This document shows positions 33,379 through 41,408 of a DNA stretch of 64,000 nucleotides, piece by piece. The DNA comes from Prauserella marina (lineage in GTDB: Bacteria > Actinomycetota > Actinomycetes > Mycobacteriales > Pseudonocardiaceae), in assembly GCF_002240355.1 (NCBI RefSeq), contig NZ_CP016353.1:2964501-3028500 (forward strand), given 5' to 3'. Each line of letters opens with the position of its first letter. Within the stretch, counting starts at the first letter, position 1. Both the position numbers and the translations under genes were made by a program. The notes under the pieces are model-generated. The model saw nothing but the letters and a program-made list of their open reading frames with translations. It was not told the origin of the DNA and made no database searches.

Positions 33379-36300
33379 TTGTTCACTCGTGTCGCCATCG
33401 TGAACCGGGGAGAGGCCGCGATGCGGTTGATCCACGCAGTCCGGGAGGTCAACGCCGGAGGCGGACACCAGCTCGAAACGATTGCCTTCTACACCGACGC
33501 CGACCGCACGGCGACGTTCGTGCGTGAGGCCGACCACGCCTACTGCCTCGGCGCCGCGTCCGCGCGACCGTACCTCGACCTGGCCGTGCTGGAACGCGCG
33601 CTGGTCGACACTCGCGCCGATGCCGCGTGGGTCGGCTGGGGCTTCGTCGCGGAGGACCCGGCTTTCGCGGAACTGTGCGCCAGGCTCGGGGTGACCTTCA
33701 TCGGCCCCGACGCCGAGGCCATGCGCAAGCTCGGCGACAAGATCGGTGCCAAGCTCATCGCGGAGGAGGTCGGCGTCCCGGTCGCGCCGTGGAGCAGGGG
33801 CGCGGTCGCCGACATCGACGCTGCCTTGCTCGCGGCCAAGGAAATCGGCTACCCGCTCATGCTCAAGGCAACCGCGGGCGGCGGAGGCAGGGGCATCAGG
33901 GTCGTCACGAGCGACGACGAACTCCGGGATGCCTATGAGCGCACCAGCGCCGAGGCAGCGAGGGCTTTCGGCAGCGGGGTCGTGTTCCTCGAACGGCTCG
34001 TCACCGGGGCACGGCACGTCGAGGTCCAGGTGATCGCCGACGGACAGGGAACGGCGTGGGCGCTGGGCGTTCGCGACTGCTCCGTGCAGCGCCGCAACCA
34101 GAAGGTCATCGAGGAGTCGTCCTCGCCGCTGCTCGACGACGCGCAGACCAGCGAACTCAAGGCGTCGGCGGAGCGGCTGGCCGTCGCCGTCGGCTACCGA
34201 GGTGCCGCCACCGTCGAGTTCCTCTACCACCCTGGCGAGAAGCTGTTCGCCTTCCTCGAGGTCAACACGCGGCTCCAGGTCGAGCACCCCATCACCGAGG
34301 CCACTACCGGGATGGACCTGGTCAAGGCTCAGCTCGCCGTCGCGGCCGGCGAGAAGCTGACCGGCCCCGTCCCCGCCGAATTGGGACACGCGGTCGAGGC
34401 GCGGCTCAACGCGGAGGACCCCGACCGCGACTTCGCGCCCGCGCCAGGCCGGATCGCGCTGCTCGGTTTGCCGGCGGGCCCCGGTATTCGCGTCGACACC
34501 GGGGTCAGCGAGGGCGACACCATCCCCGCCGACTTCGACTCCATGATCGCCAAGATCATCGCCTATGGCCGCGACCGGGACGAGGCGCTGGCGAGGCTGC
34601 GCAGGGCCGTCGCCGAGACGACCGTGCTCATCGAGGGCGGAAGCACCAACAAGAGTTTCCTGCTCGACCTGCTCGACGCGCCGGAGGTCATCGAGGCCAG
34701 CGCCGACACCGGCTGGATCGACAGGGTCCGCGCGCAGGGGCGGCTCGTGTCCAGCAAGCATTCCGGTATCGCGTTGGCCACCGCCGCGATCGAGGCATAC
34801 GAGGACGAGGAACGTGCCGAGCGCCAGCGGCTCCTCCAGACGGCCTTCGGGGGGCGGCCCCAGGTTCAGCACGAGAGCGGGCGGCCGATCGACCTCAAAC
34901 TGCGCGGCGTCGGTTACCGGGTCACGGTGGCCCGCACCGGGCCGAAGCGGTTCCGGGTCGGGATCGCCGACGACGCGGCCGTACATCACGTCGACGTCGA
35001 GATCGACCGGTTCGACGAGCGCGCGGGCCAGCTGATCGCCAACGGGCAGCGATTCCGGTTCGTCACCGGAACCTTCGGTCCGGTCCACCTCGTCGAGGTC
35101 GACGGCGCGAGCCACCGGGTCAGCAGGGACGAGGGCGGCGTGGTGCGCTCGCCGGCCCCCGCGCTGGTGGTCGCCACCCCCGTCGAGGTCGGCGACGAGG
35201 TCGAGGCCGGTGCGCCCGTGCTGGTGCTGGAGAGCATGAAGATGGAGACGGTGCTGCGCGCGCCGTTCCGCGCGACGCTGCGGGAACGGCCCGTCGCCGT
35301 CGGCAGCCAGGTGGAGACGGGGGCGCCGCTGCTTCGGCTGGAACCGCTCGGTGACGAGACCGACGACACCGACGGGGCCGCCGCACCGGGAGTCGACCTG
35401 GAACTGCCGCCCGAACCCGGCGGCGTCGCCGCGTCCCGCAGGGCCGCAGCTGGGCTGGCTGACCTGCGCAGCAGGCTGCTCGGCTTCGACATCGACCCAC
35501 ACGACGACAGCGGCGCCCTCGCCGGTTACCTCGCGGCCCGAGCCGAACTGCTGGCTCTGCCGGATGCGGGGGAGCGGCCGACCCGAGGCGAGGTCGAGCT
35601 GCTGCGGGTCTTCGCCGATCTGTCCGAGCTGAGCCGCAACCGGCCGGCTGGCGAGGAAACCAAGGCCGACACCAGGGTGCACAGCTCGCGCGAGTTCTTC
35701 CACACCTACCTGCAAAGCCTCGACGTCGAGCGGGCGGGACTGTCCGAGACGTTCCAGCAGCGGCTCGGCCGCGTCCTCGGCCACTACGGGGTCACCGACC
35801 TCGAACGCGGTCCCGAGCTGGAGGAGGCGGTGTTCCGGATCTTCCTCGCCCAGCAGCGGGCCGCTTCCGACGTCACCGTCATCACGACGCTGCTGCAACG
35901 GTGGCTGACCGAACCCGCGCCCGCCGCCGACGTCAGGCAGACCGTCGGGCAGACGCTGGAACACCTGATCGTCGCGACCCAGCTGCGGTTCCCCGTCGTC
36001 GGTGACCTCGCCCGCGGCGTCGTGTTCCGCTGGTTCGCCCAGCCGATGCTCCGCCGCAACCGCGCGGAGATCTACGCCAGGGTGCGGAAGTCGCTGCGCT
36101 ATCTGGACGAGTTCCCCGAGGCGGCCGACCGCGAGGACCACATCGCCGAGATGGTCGCGAGCCCCGAACCGTTGGTCAGGGTCGCCGGACAGCGGATCGG
36201 GCTAAGGGGAGCCGACCCCGGCTCGCTGCTTGAGGTGCTCAGCCGCCGCTACTACCGCAGCAGTGGTCTGGACAATGCGCGGCTCGTCAGGCACGGCGGC

Positions 36301-38901
36301 ACGGTGTGTTACGTGGGCGACTACGAGCACGGCGGAAGGCGGCGGCTGGTCGCGACGGCAGCGGATTTCGCCGACGTCGCGGACGCGCTGAGCGCGGTGG
36401 CTTCCACGGCCGAAGCCGGTTCGGCCGACTCGCTCGTCGTCGACATCTACCTGACCTGGGCGCGGCAGCCGAAGGAAGCCGAGGCCATGGCGACCGTCCT
36501 CGGCGAGACGCTCGCGCGGGTGTCGCTGCCGGAAACGGTGCGCAGGGTGACCGCCACGGTCGCGGGCAACAGCGGCGCGGCCATGCACCACCATTTCACT
36601 TTCCGGCCGTCCAACGAGGACGGTGGCAGGGGAGGTTTTGCCGAGGACCGGCTCATCCGTGGCCTGCACCCGCTGATCGCCCAGCGGTTCGAGTTGCGGC
36701 GGTGGCGGGACTTCGACCTCACCCGGCTTCCCTCCGCCGACGAGGAGGTCTACCTTTTCCGTTGCGTGGCACCGGAAAACCGCGCCGACGAACGCCTCGT
36801 CGCGATGGCGCAGGTGCGGGACCTGACTCCGCTGCGCGACGACGAGGGCCGGATCCTGGCGTTGCCAGCCGTCGAGGGCACGTTGGACGCCTGCCTCGAC
36901 GCGATCCGCAAGGTGCAGGCGAAGCGGCCGGCGAAGAAGCGGTTCGACACCAACAGGGTGCTGCTCTACGTGTGGCCGCCGAGCGAGCTGACGGTCGACG
37001 ACCTGAAGGCGATCGCGCACCGCGTGCTGCCTACCACCGCGGGCGCCGGGCTTGAGGAGGTGCTTTTCCTCGGCAGGCAACGCGACGCCGACACCGGCGA
37101 GCTGACCGACATCGCCGTGCGCATCTCCTACACCCACGACTCCGGGGTTCGGCTGTCCATAGTGGACCCTCCGACGGAGCCGATCGAGCCGCTCGACGAC
37201 TACGGGCAGAAGGTGCTGCGAGCCCGCAGGCGAGACACGGTCTACCCCTACGAGCTCACCGGGATGCTCGCCGGAGAGGGCGGCACGTTCCAGGAGTACG
37301 ACCTGGACGAGGCACGCCCGGCTTCGCTCGTGCCCGTCGACCGCCCGAAGGGCAGGAACACGGCCGGAATCGTGGCCGGTGTGGTGACGTCGGTGACCGA
37401 GCGCTACCCCGAGGGCATGACCAGGGTGGTGCTGCTCGGTGACCCGACCAAGGCGCTCGGCGCGCTGTCGGAACCGGAGTGCGCGAGGGTCATCGCGGCG
37501 CTCGACCTCGCGGAGCGGCTGCGGGTTCCGGTCGAGTGGTTCGCGCTGTCGGCTGGCGCGCGGATCGCCATGGACTCCGGAACGGAGAACATGGACTGGG
37601 TGGCCGCCGCGCTCAAGCGGATCGTGCGGTTCACTCAGGACGGTGGCGAGATCAACGTCGTCGTCGCCGGGATCAACGTCGGCGCCCAGCCCTACTGGAA
37701 CGCCGAGGCCACGATGCTCATGCACACCAAGGGCATCCTCGTGATGACGCCCGACTCGGCCATGGTGCTCACCGGAAAGCAGTCACTCGACTTTTCCGGC
37801 GGCGTTTCCGCCGAGGACAACTTCGGTATCGGCGGTTACGACCGGGTCATGGGACCGAACGGTCAGGCGCAGTACTGGGCGCCCGACCTCGCCGGTGCGC
37901 GCAACGTGCTGATGGCGCACTACGACCACGCCTACGTCGCGCCTGGTGAGTCGATGCCCCGCAGGGCGGAGACCAGCGACCCCGCTGGAAGAGACATTTC
38001 CTCCTTCCCGCACGACGTCGCCGGAAGCGACTTCACCACCGTCGGCGAGATCTTCTCCCGCGAGGCCAACCCCGACCGGAAGAAGGCCTTCGACATCCGC
38101 ACCGTCATGCGGGCCGTCGCCGACCAGGACCACGCCGTGCTGGAGCGGTGGGCCGGTATGGCCGACGCGGAGACGGCCGTCGTGCAGGACGTGCACCTCG
38201 GCGGCTGGCCGGTGTGCCTGCTCGGGATCGAGTCGAGGGCGGTGCCCCGGCGCGGCTTCCCGCCCACCGACGGGCCCGACACCTACACCGGGGGAACCCT
38301 GTTCCCCCGCTCTTCGAAGAAGGCGGCCCGTGCGATCAACGCGGCAAGCGGCAACCGGCCGCTCGTCGTACTGGCCAATCTGTCCGGTTTCGACGGTTCG
38401 CCCGAGTCGATGCGGAAGCTTCAGCTCGAATACGGCGCCGAGATCGGCAGGGCCATCGTCAACTTCGTCGGCCCCATCGTGTTCTGCGTGATCTCCCGCT
38501 ACCACGGCGGCGCGTTCGTCGTGTTCTCCAAGGCCCTCAACGAGAACATGACGGTGCTCGCCGTCGACGGCTCGTTCGCCTCGGTGCTCGGCGGGGCCCC
38601 GGCGGCCGCGGTCGTCTTCGCTGGTGATGTCAACGCGCGCACGGCTGGTGACGAGCGCGTCAGGGAGCTGGAGGCCCGGCTCGCCGAAGCCGGCGGGGCC
38701 GAGCGCGCCGCACTCGGCACCCAGCTCAGTGAGGTGCGCACGGCGGTGCGGGCCGAGAAACTGGGCGAGGTCGCGGCCGAGTTCGACGGCGTGCACAGTA
38801 TCCGGAGGGCGGTCGAGGTGGGTTCGGTGGACGCGGTGATCCAGGCGGCCGACCTCCGGCCGGAGATCATCGCGGCGATCGAAAGAGGACTGACGGCATG
38901 A
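33379..38901 (+). CDS. Fused biotin carboxylase / biotin carrier / carboxyltransferase (acyl-CoA carboxylase type)
   Basis: A single 1,840-residue chain carries all parts of a biotin-dependent carboxylase. The biotin carboxylase starts at once (FTRVAIVNRGEAAMRLI), with the ATP-grasp glycine loop KATAGGGGRGIRVV near residue 160 and EVNTRLQVEHPITE near residue 295. The carrier domain has the biotinylation motif VLESMKMETV near residue 617. A long spacer precedes two carboxyltransferase halves (residues about 1310-1830), with late motifs such as GGAFVVFSKALNEN. Such fusions are annotated in actinobacteria as acetyl/propionyl-CoA carboxylase-like; the acyl substrate is not proven. TTG 33379 fits the conserved N-terminus. 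An RpiR gene follows 7 bases later. Confidence 0.88.
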   Translation: MFTRVAIVNRGEAAMRLIHAVREVNAGGGHQLETIAFYTDADRTATFVREADHAYCLGAASARPYLDLAVLERALVDTRADAAWVGWGFVAEDPAFAELCARLGVTFIGPDAEAMRKLGDKIGAKLIAEEVGVPVAPWSRGAVADIDAALLAAKEIGYPLMLKATAGGGGRGIRVVTSDDELRDAYERTSAEAARAFGSGVVFLERLVTGARHVEVQVIADGQGTAWALGVRDCSVQRRNQKVIEESSSPLLDDAQTSELKASAERLAVAVGYRGAATVEFLYHPGEKLFAFLEVNTRLQVEHPITEATTGMDLVKAQLAVAAGEKLTGPVPAELGHAVEARLNAEDPDRDFAPAPGRIALLGLPAGPGIRVDTGVSEGDTIPADFDSMIAKIIAYGRDRDEALARLRRAVAETTVLIEGGSTNKSFLLDLLDAPEVIEASADTGWIDRVRAQGRLVSSKHSGIALATAAIEAYEDEERAERQRLLQTAFGGRPQVQHESGRPIDLKLRGVGYRVTVARTGPKRFRVGIADDAAVHHVDVEIDRFDERAGQLIANGQRFRFVTGTFGPVHLVEVDGASHRVSRDEGGVVRSPAPALVVATPVEVGDEVEAGAPVLVLESMKMETVLRAPFRATLRERPVAVGSQVETGAPLLRLEPLGDETDDTDGAAAPGVDLELPPEPGGVAASRRAAAGLADLRSRLLGFDIDPHDDSGALAGYLAARAELLALPDAGERPTRGEVELLRVFADLSELSRNRPAGEETKADTRVHSSREFFHTYLQSLDVERAGLSETFQQRLGRVLGHYGVTDLERGPELEEAVFRIFLAQQRAASDVTVITTLLQRWLTEPAPAADVRQTVGQTLEHLIVATQLRFPVVGDLARGVVFRWFAQPMLRRNRAEIYARVRKSLRYLDEFPEAADREDHIAEMVASPEPLVRVAGQRIGLRGADPGSLLEVLSRRYYRSSGLDNARLVRHGGTVCYVGDYEHGGRRRLVATAADFADVADALSAVASTAEAGSADSLVVDIYLTWARQPKEAEAMATVLGETLARVSLPETVRRVTATVAGNSGAAMHHHFTFRPSNEDGGRGGFAEDRLIRGLHPLIAQRFELRRWRDFDLTRLPSADEEVYLFRCVAPENRADERLVAMAQVRDLTPLRDDEGRILALPAVEGTLDACLDAIRKVQAKRPAKKRFDTNRVLLYVWPPSELTVDDLKAIAHRVLPTTAGAGLEEVLFLGRQRDADTGELTDIAVRISYTHDSGVRLSIVDPPTEPIEPLDDYGQKVLRARRRDTVYPYELTGMLAGEGGTFQEYDLDEARPASLVPVDRPKGRNTAGIVAGVVTSVTERYPEGMTRVVLLGDPTKALGALSEPECARVIAALDLAERLRVPVEWFALSAGARIAMDSGTENMDWVAAALKRIVRFTQDGGEINVVVAGINVGAQPYWNAEATMLMHTKGILVMTPDSAMVLTGKQSLDFSGGVSAEDNFGIGGYDRVMGPNGQAQYWAPDLAGARNVLMAHYDHAYVAPGESMPRRAETSDPAGRDISSFPHDVAGSDFTTVGEIFSREANPDRKKAFDIRTVMRAVADQDHAVLERWAGMADAETAVVQDVHLGGWPVCLLGIESRAVPRRGFPPTDGPDTYTGGTLFPRSSKKAARAINAASGNRPLVVLANLSGFDGSPESMRKLQLEYGAEIGRAIVNFVGPIVFCVISRYHGGAFVVFSKALNENMTVLAVDGSFASVLGGAPAAAVVFAGDVNARTAGDERVRELEARLAEAGGAERAALGTQLSEVRTAVRAEKLGEVAAEFDGVHSIRRAVEVGSVDAVIQAADLRPEIIAAIERGLTA

Positions 38902-38908
38902 TGGGCGC

Positions 38909-39796
38909 ATGACGAGCACCGCTCCCTCCACCTTCGACGAGCTCGCGGCCCGGCTTCAGGACACGCTGCCCGAGCTGTCCCGGTCGCACCGCCTGCTCGC
39001 CGAACGGGTCATGGCCGACCCCGAAGGCGTCGCCTTCATGACCGTGTACGACCTGGCCTCCGCCGTCGGCGTCAACGAGGCCACGGTCGTCCGGTTCGCG
39101 AGCGCCATCGGGTTCAAGGGCTTTCCCGAGCTGAAGAAACTGTGCAGGGAAAAACTGAGGGAGCAGGCACAGCTCCTTCGGCGTTTCGACCTGCTCGAAC
39201 AACGCGGCGCCGAGGAGGGCGGTCTGCCGAGGCGGGCCGCCGAACTCGATTCGGCCAACATCGCGCGCACGTTCGCCAGGATCGACACCGAGCGGTGGGG
39301 GCAGGCGGTCGCGGCGCTGGCCGAGGCGCCACGGGTGCACGTGCTCGGCCTTCGCAAGTGCCACGCGGTGGCCTACCTGCTGGGTTATCTGCTGCGGATG
39401 GTCAGGGAGGATGCCGAGACGATCACCGCGGAAGCGGGAACGCTCACCGACAGCCTGCGCAGGATCAGGAAAGGGGACGCGTTCGTCGCGATCTCGATCC
39501 ACCGCTACAGCGCCGAGACCGTGCGCGCCGCCGAGTGGGCGCGCGCCCGCGGAGCCCGGTGCGTCGCGTTGACCGACAACGCCTCCTCGCCGCTCGTCCC
39601 GCTGGCCGACCAGGTGTTCTTCGTCGACGCGGCGGGGCCCTCGGTGTTGCGGTCGGTCACCGCCTTCACCTCACTCGCGCAGGCGCTGGTCGCCGAGGTG
39701 GCCGCCGCGCTGGGCAAGGAGGTCAGGGACACCCTGCTGCACGACGAGCAACTGCTGGAGGAGTTCGCCGTCTACACCGATCCCGAGCGTCGCTGA
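38909..39796 (+). CDS. MurR/RpiR-family regulator with SIS domain
   Basis: The 295-residue protein has an N-terminal helix-turn-helix of the RpiR type (TVYDLASAVGVNEATVVRF, near residues 45-65) and a C-terminal SIS domain (VHVLGLRKCHAVAYLLGYLL, then DAFVAISIHRYSAETV) that usually binds a phosphosugar or related ligand. It starts 7 bases after the fused carboxylase and is probably co-transcribed. A sugar-type regulator in an acid-metabolism cluster is unusual; the ligand is unknown. It converges on the TauE-like gene 4 bases later. Confidence 0.87.
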   Translation: MTSTAPSTFDELAARLQDTLPELSRSHRLLAERVMADPEGVAFMTVYDLASAVGVNEATVVRFASAIGFKGFPELKKLCREKLREQAQLLRRFDLLEQRGAEEGGLPRRAAELDSANIARTFARIDTERWGQAVAALAEAPRVHVLGLRKCHAVAYLLGYLLRMVREDAETITAEAGTLTDSLRRIRKGDAFVAISIHRYSAETVRAAEWARARGARCVALTDNASSPLVPLADQVFFVDAAGPSVLRSVTAFTSLAQALVAEVAAALGKEVRDTLLHDEQLLEEFAVYTDPERR

Positions 39797-39800
39797 ACCG

Positions 39801-40727
39801 TCACGAGGTGGGCAGCTTGGCCGGTTCTTCGGTCTGGCCGTCCTCTCCGACGAGAGCGTTGAGCCGCTTCTCCGCCCGCACCGAACGGACCGCCGCGGTC
39901 AGTCCAGCAGCCCACAGCGCGACGATCGCCACGAGCACCGAGATCGTCAGCGTGGTCCCGGCGCCCGATGTGGTGAGCAGCGTCCTCGCGTTGGTGAACA
40001 CGATGAGCCCGCCCGCGGCGGCTCCGAGAATCCGGGGCGGCATCCTGCGCACCAGCCAGGCCGCGACCGGTGCGGCCAGCACGCCGCCGATCATCAGCCC
40101 GGCGACCACCGTGTAGTTCAGGTCGTGCTCGCTGGAGAGCGAGAAGAAGAAGCCGACGCTCGCGGCGAGCGCGACGATGAACTCGGACGTGTCGACGGAG
40201 CCGACGACCTTCCTCGGCTCCAGCCTGCCGGAGGACAGCAGCGTCGTGGTGGCGACGGGTCCCCAGCCGCCACCGCCGCTGGCGTCGACGAACCCGGCGA
40301 CGAGACCGAGCGGGCCGAGGAACTTCGCGCCGGGCCGCTTGTTGGTGATCAGCTTGCCCAGCTTGAGAAACGCGAAGCGGATCAGTACGTACAAACCGAG
40401 TACGAGCAGGATCGTGGTGATCCACACCGAGGCCGATTCCGTCGACAGCGAGGTGAGTACGTAGGCGCCGAGCACGGCGCCGATGGCGCCGGGGAGGGCG
40501 AGGATGCCCACGGTGCGCCAGTCGATGTTGCGGAACCGCCAGTGCGAGACTCCGGAAGCCAGCGATGTTCCCACCTCGGCCAAGTGCACGGCGGCGGAGG
40601 CGACGGCGGGAGCCGTGCCCACCGTGACGAGCGTGGTGGTCGCGGTGACCCCGAACGCCATTCCGAGCGAGCCGTCCACGAGCTGGGCCAGAAACCCGGC
40701 CAGACCGAACAGCAGCAATGTTTGCAT
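39801..40727 (-). CDS. TauE/SafE-family sulfite/organosulfonate exporter-like membrane protein
   Basis: The 308-residue protein has about eight membrane helices in two halves. It begins LLFGLAGFLAQLVDGSLGMA and contains GLVAGFVDASGGGGWGPVAT near residue 160, both TauE/SafE signatures. The family exports sulfite, sulfoacetate or other sulfur anions, or other small acids. ATG 40727 starts at the first helix; the longer frame adds 38 polar residues (with YCRRRK) not typical of the family. The upstream region carries a sequence (40903-40917) close to a palindrome at two other sulfur loci. Confidence 0.85.
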   Translation of the reverse strand: MQTLLLFGLAGFLAQLVDGSLGMAFGVTATTTLVTVGTAPAVASAAVHLAEVGTSLASGVSHWRFRNIDWRTVGILALPGAIGAVLGAYVLTSLSTESASVWITTILLVLGLYVLIRFAFLKLGKLITNKRPGAKFLGPLGLVAGFVDASGGGGWGPVATTTLLSSGRLEPRKVVGSVDTSEFIVALAASVGFFFSLSSEHDLNYTVVAGLMIGGVLAAPVAAWLVRRMPPRILGAAAGGLIVFTNARTLLTTSGAGTTLTISVLVAIVALWAAGLTAAVRSVRAEKRLNALVGEDGQTEEPAKLPTS

Positions 40728-41150
40728 GCGGACCCCTGCTTCGCGCGGGAACAATTTCCTGCGGCGGCAATAGTTCTCGTAATGCTCGCCCGAGGAACGA
40801 TCGTGGCAGAAGTCCATTGTCTGGTCCACCGGCTCCCACATATTGAATCCCTGGTGGGGGCGGGGTTTCTGGTGTTATGGCCGTGCTGGTGGCGTTCTTT
40901 TAGTTTCGTTCTGAAAGAAAAAAGAAAAGAGCAGGTAATGTGATGCGCTGGTTGGGGTTCGGCGCTGTGGCAGGCCGGGAAATAGGGCTCGGCATAAAAG
41001 GCCGGGGCTGTGTGAATAGTGAATATTTCGAACAAATCGCCCCCGGGTGGCGCCGGGGCTCACGCCGTCCGTCGCCGCGAAAAGTGCCCCGAGTCACACC
41101 AGTTCGGCGCGAGTTGGGCGCGCGCGAAGCCGAGCCGCGCGTGCTGTTCG
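40728..41150. other. Upstream region of tauE-like gene, AT-rich block
   Basis: No gene is recognised. Bases 40895-41045 are notably AT-rich for this genome, including a purine tract near 40911-40931 and a repeated GTGAATA at about 41010-41025. It probably holds the promoters of the TauE-like gene (minus) and of downstream plus-strand genes. It leads into 21-bp array C. Confidence 0.45.
40903..40917 (-). promoter_or_regulatory. Candidate sulfur-gene operator upstream of tauE-like gene
   Basis: The minus strand reads CTTTCAGAACGAAAC, matching 13 of 15 positions of the palindrome at 11723-11737. It is about 180 bases upstream of the TauE-like start in an AT-rich block. This is one of three such sites, all near organosulfur genes. 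Confidence 0.4.
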
Positions 41151-41255
41151 CGAGTCCCCAGCCCCCGCCGCCGAGATCCGCGCTCAGGCCGCCGATATCC
41201 GCACTCGGGACGGCGAGATCCGCGCTGGCGTCGTCGAGATCCCCGGTCCGGGCAT
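41151..41255. repeat. 21-bp tandem repeat array C (five units)
   Basis: Five 21-base units start at 41151, 41172, 41193, 41214 and 41235 in the CGAGATCCGCGCTC orientation, with decaying partial units on both sides. The array lies 154 bases upstream of poxB and 424 bases upstream of the divergent TauE-like gene. Confidence 0.8.
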
Positions 41256-41408
41256 CGAGTGGCCCATCCGGCCAGGCGGAACCCCGCCACCGCCACGATC
41301 GGGGCCCCGCGTGCATCGTGCCGACGAGCCGAGAGCGCTGCGGATCGGCGGGCTGGCCTCGACAATCGAGTCAGCGCCGGAGGGACCGCGCGCGATGGGA
41401 GGAACCCG

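Noticed and set aside
33247-36141. 964-codon open frame on the minus strand
   Set aside because: It is antisense to the biotin carboxylase and carrier domains, which are unmistakable on the plus strand. Long antisense frames are expected at this GC content.
40728-40841. N-terminal extension of the TauE-like protein containing YCRRRK
   Set aside because: It resembles a leader peptide superficially, but it is in frame with the main gene and lacks the VDL-RV-S-C pattern seen at 11815. The membrane domain starts at ATG 40727.
41019-41408. Extended N-terminus of PoxB through array C
   Set aside because: The translation is Arg/Ser-rich repeat sequence. A GGAGG site and the conserved PoxB start support ATG 41409.
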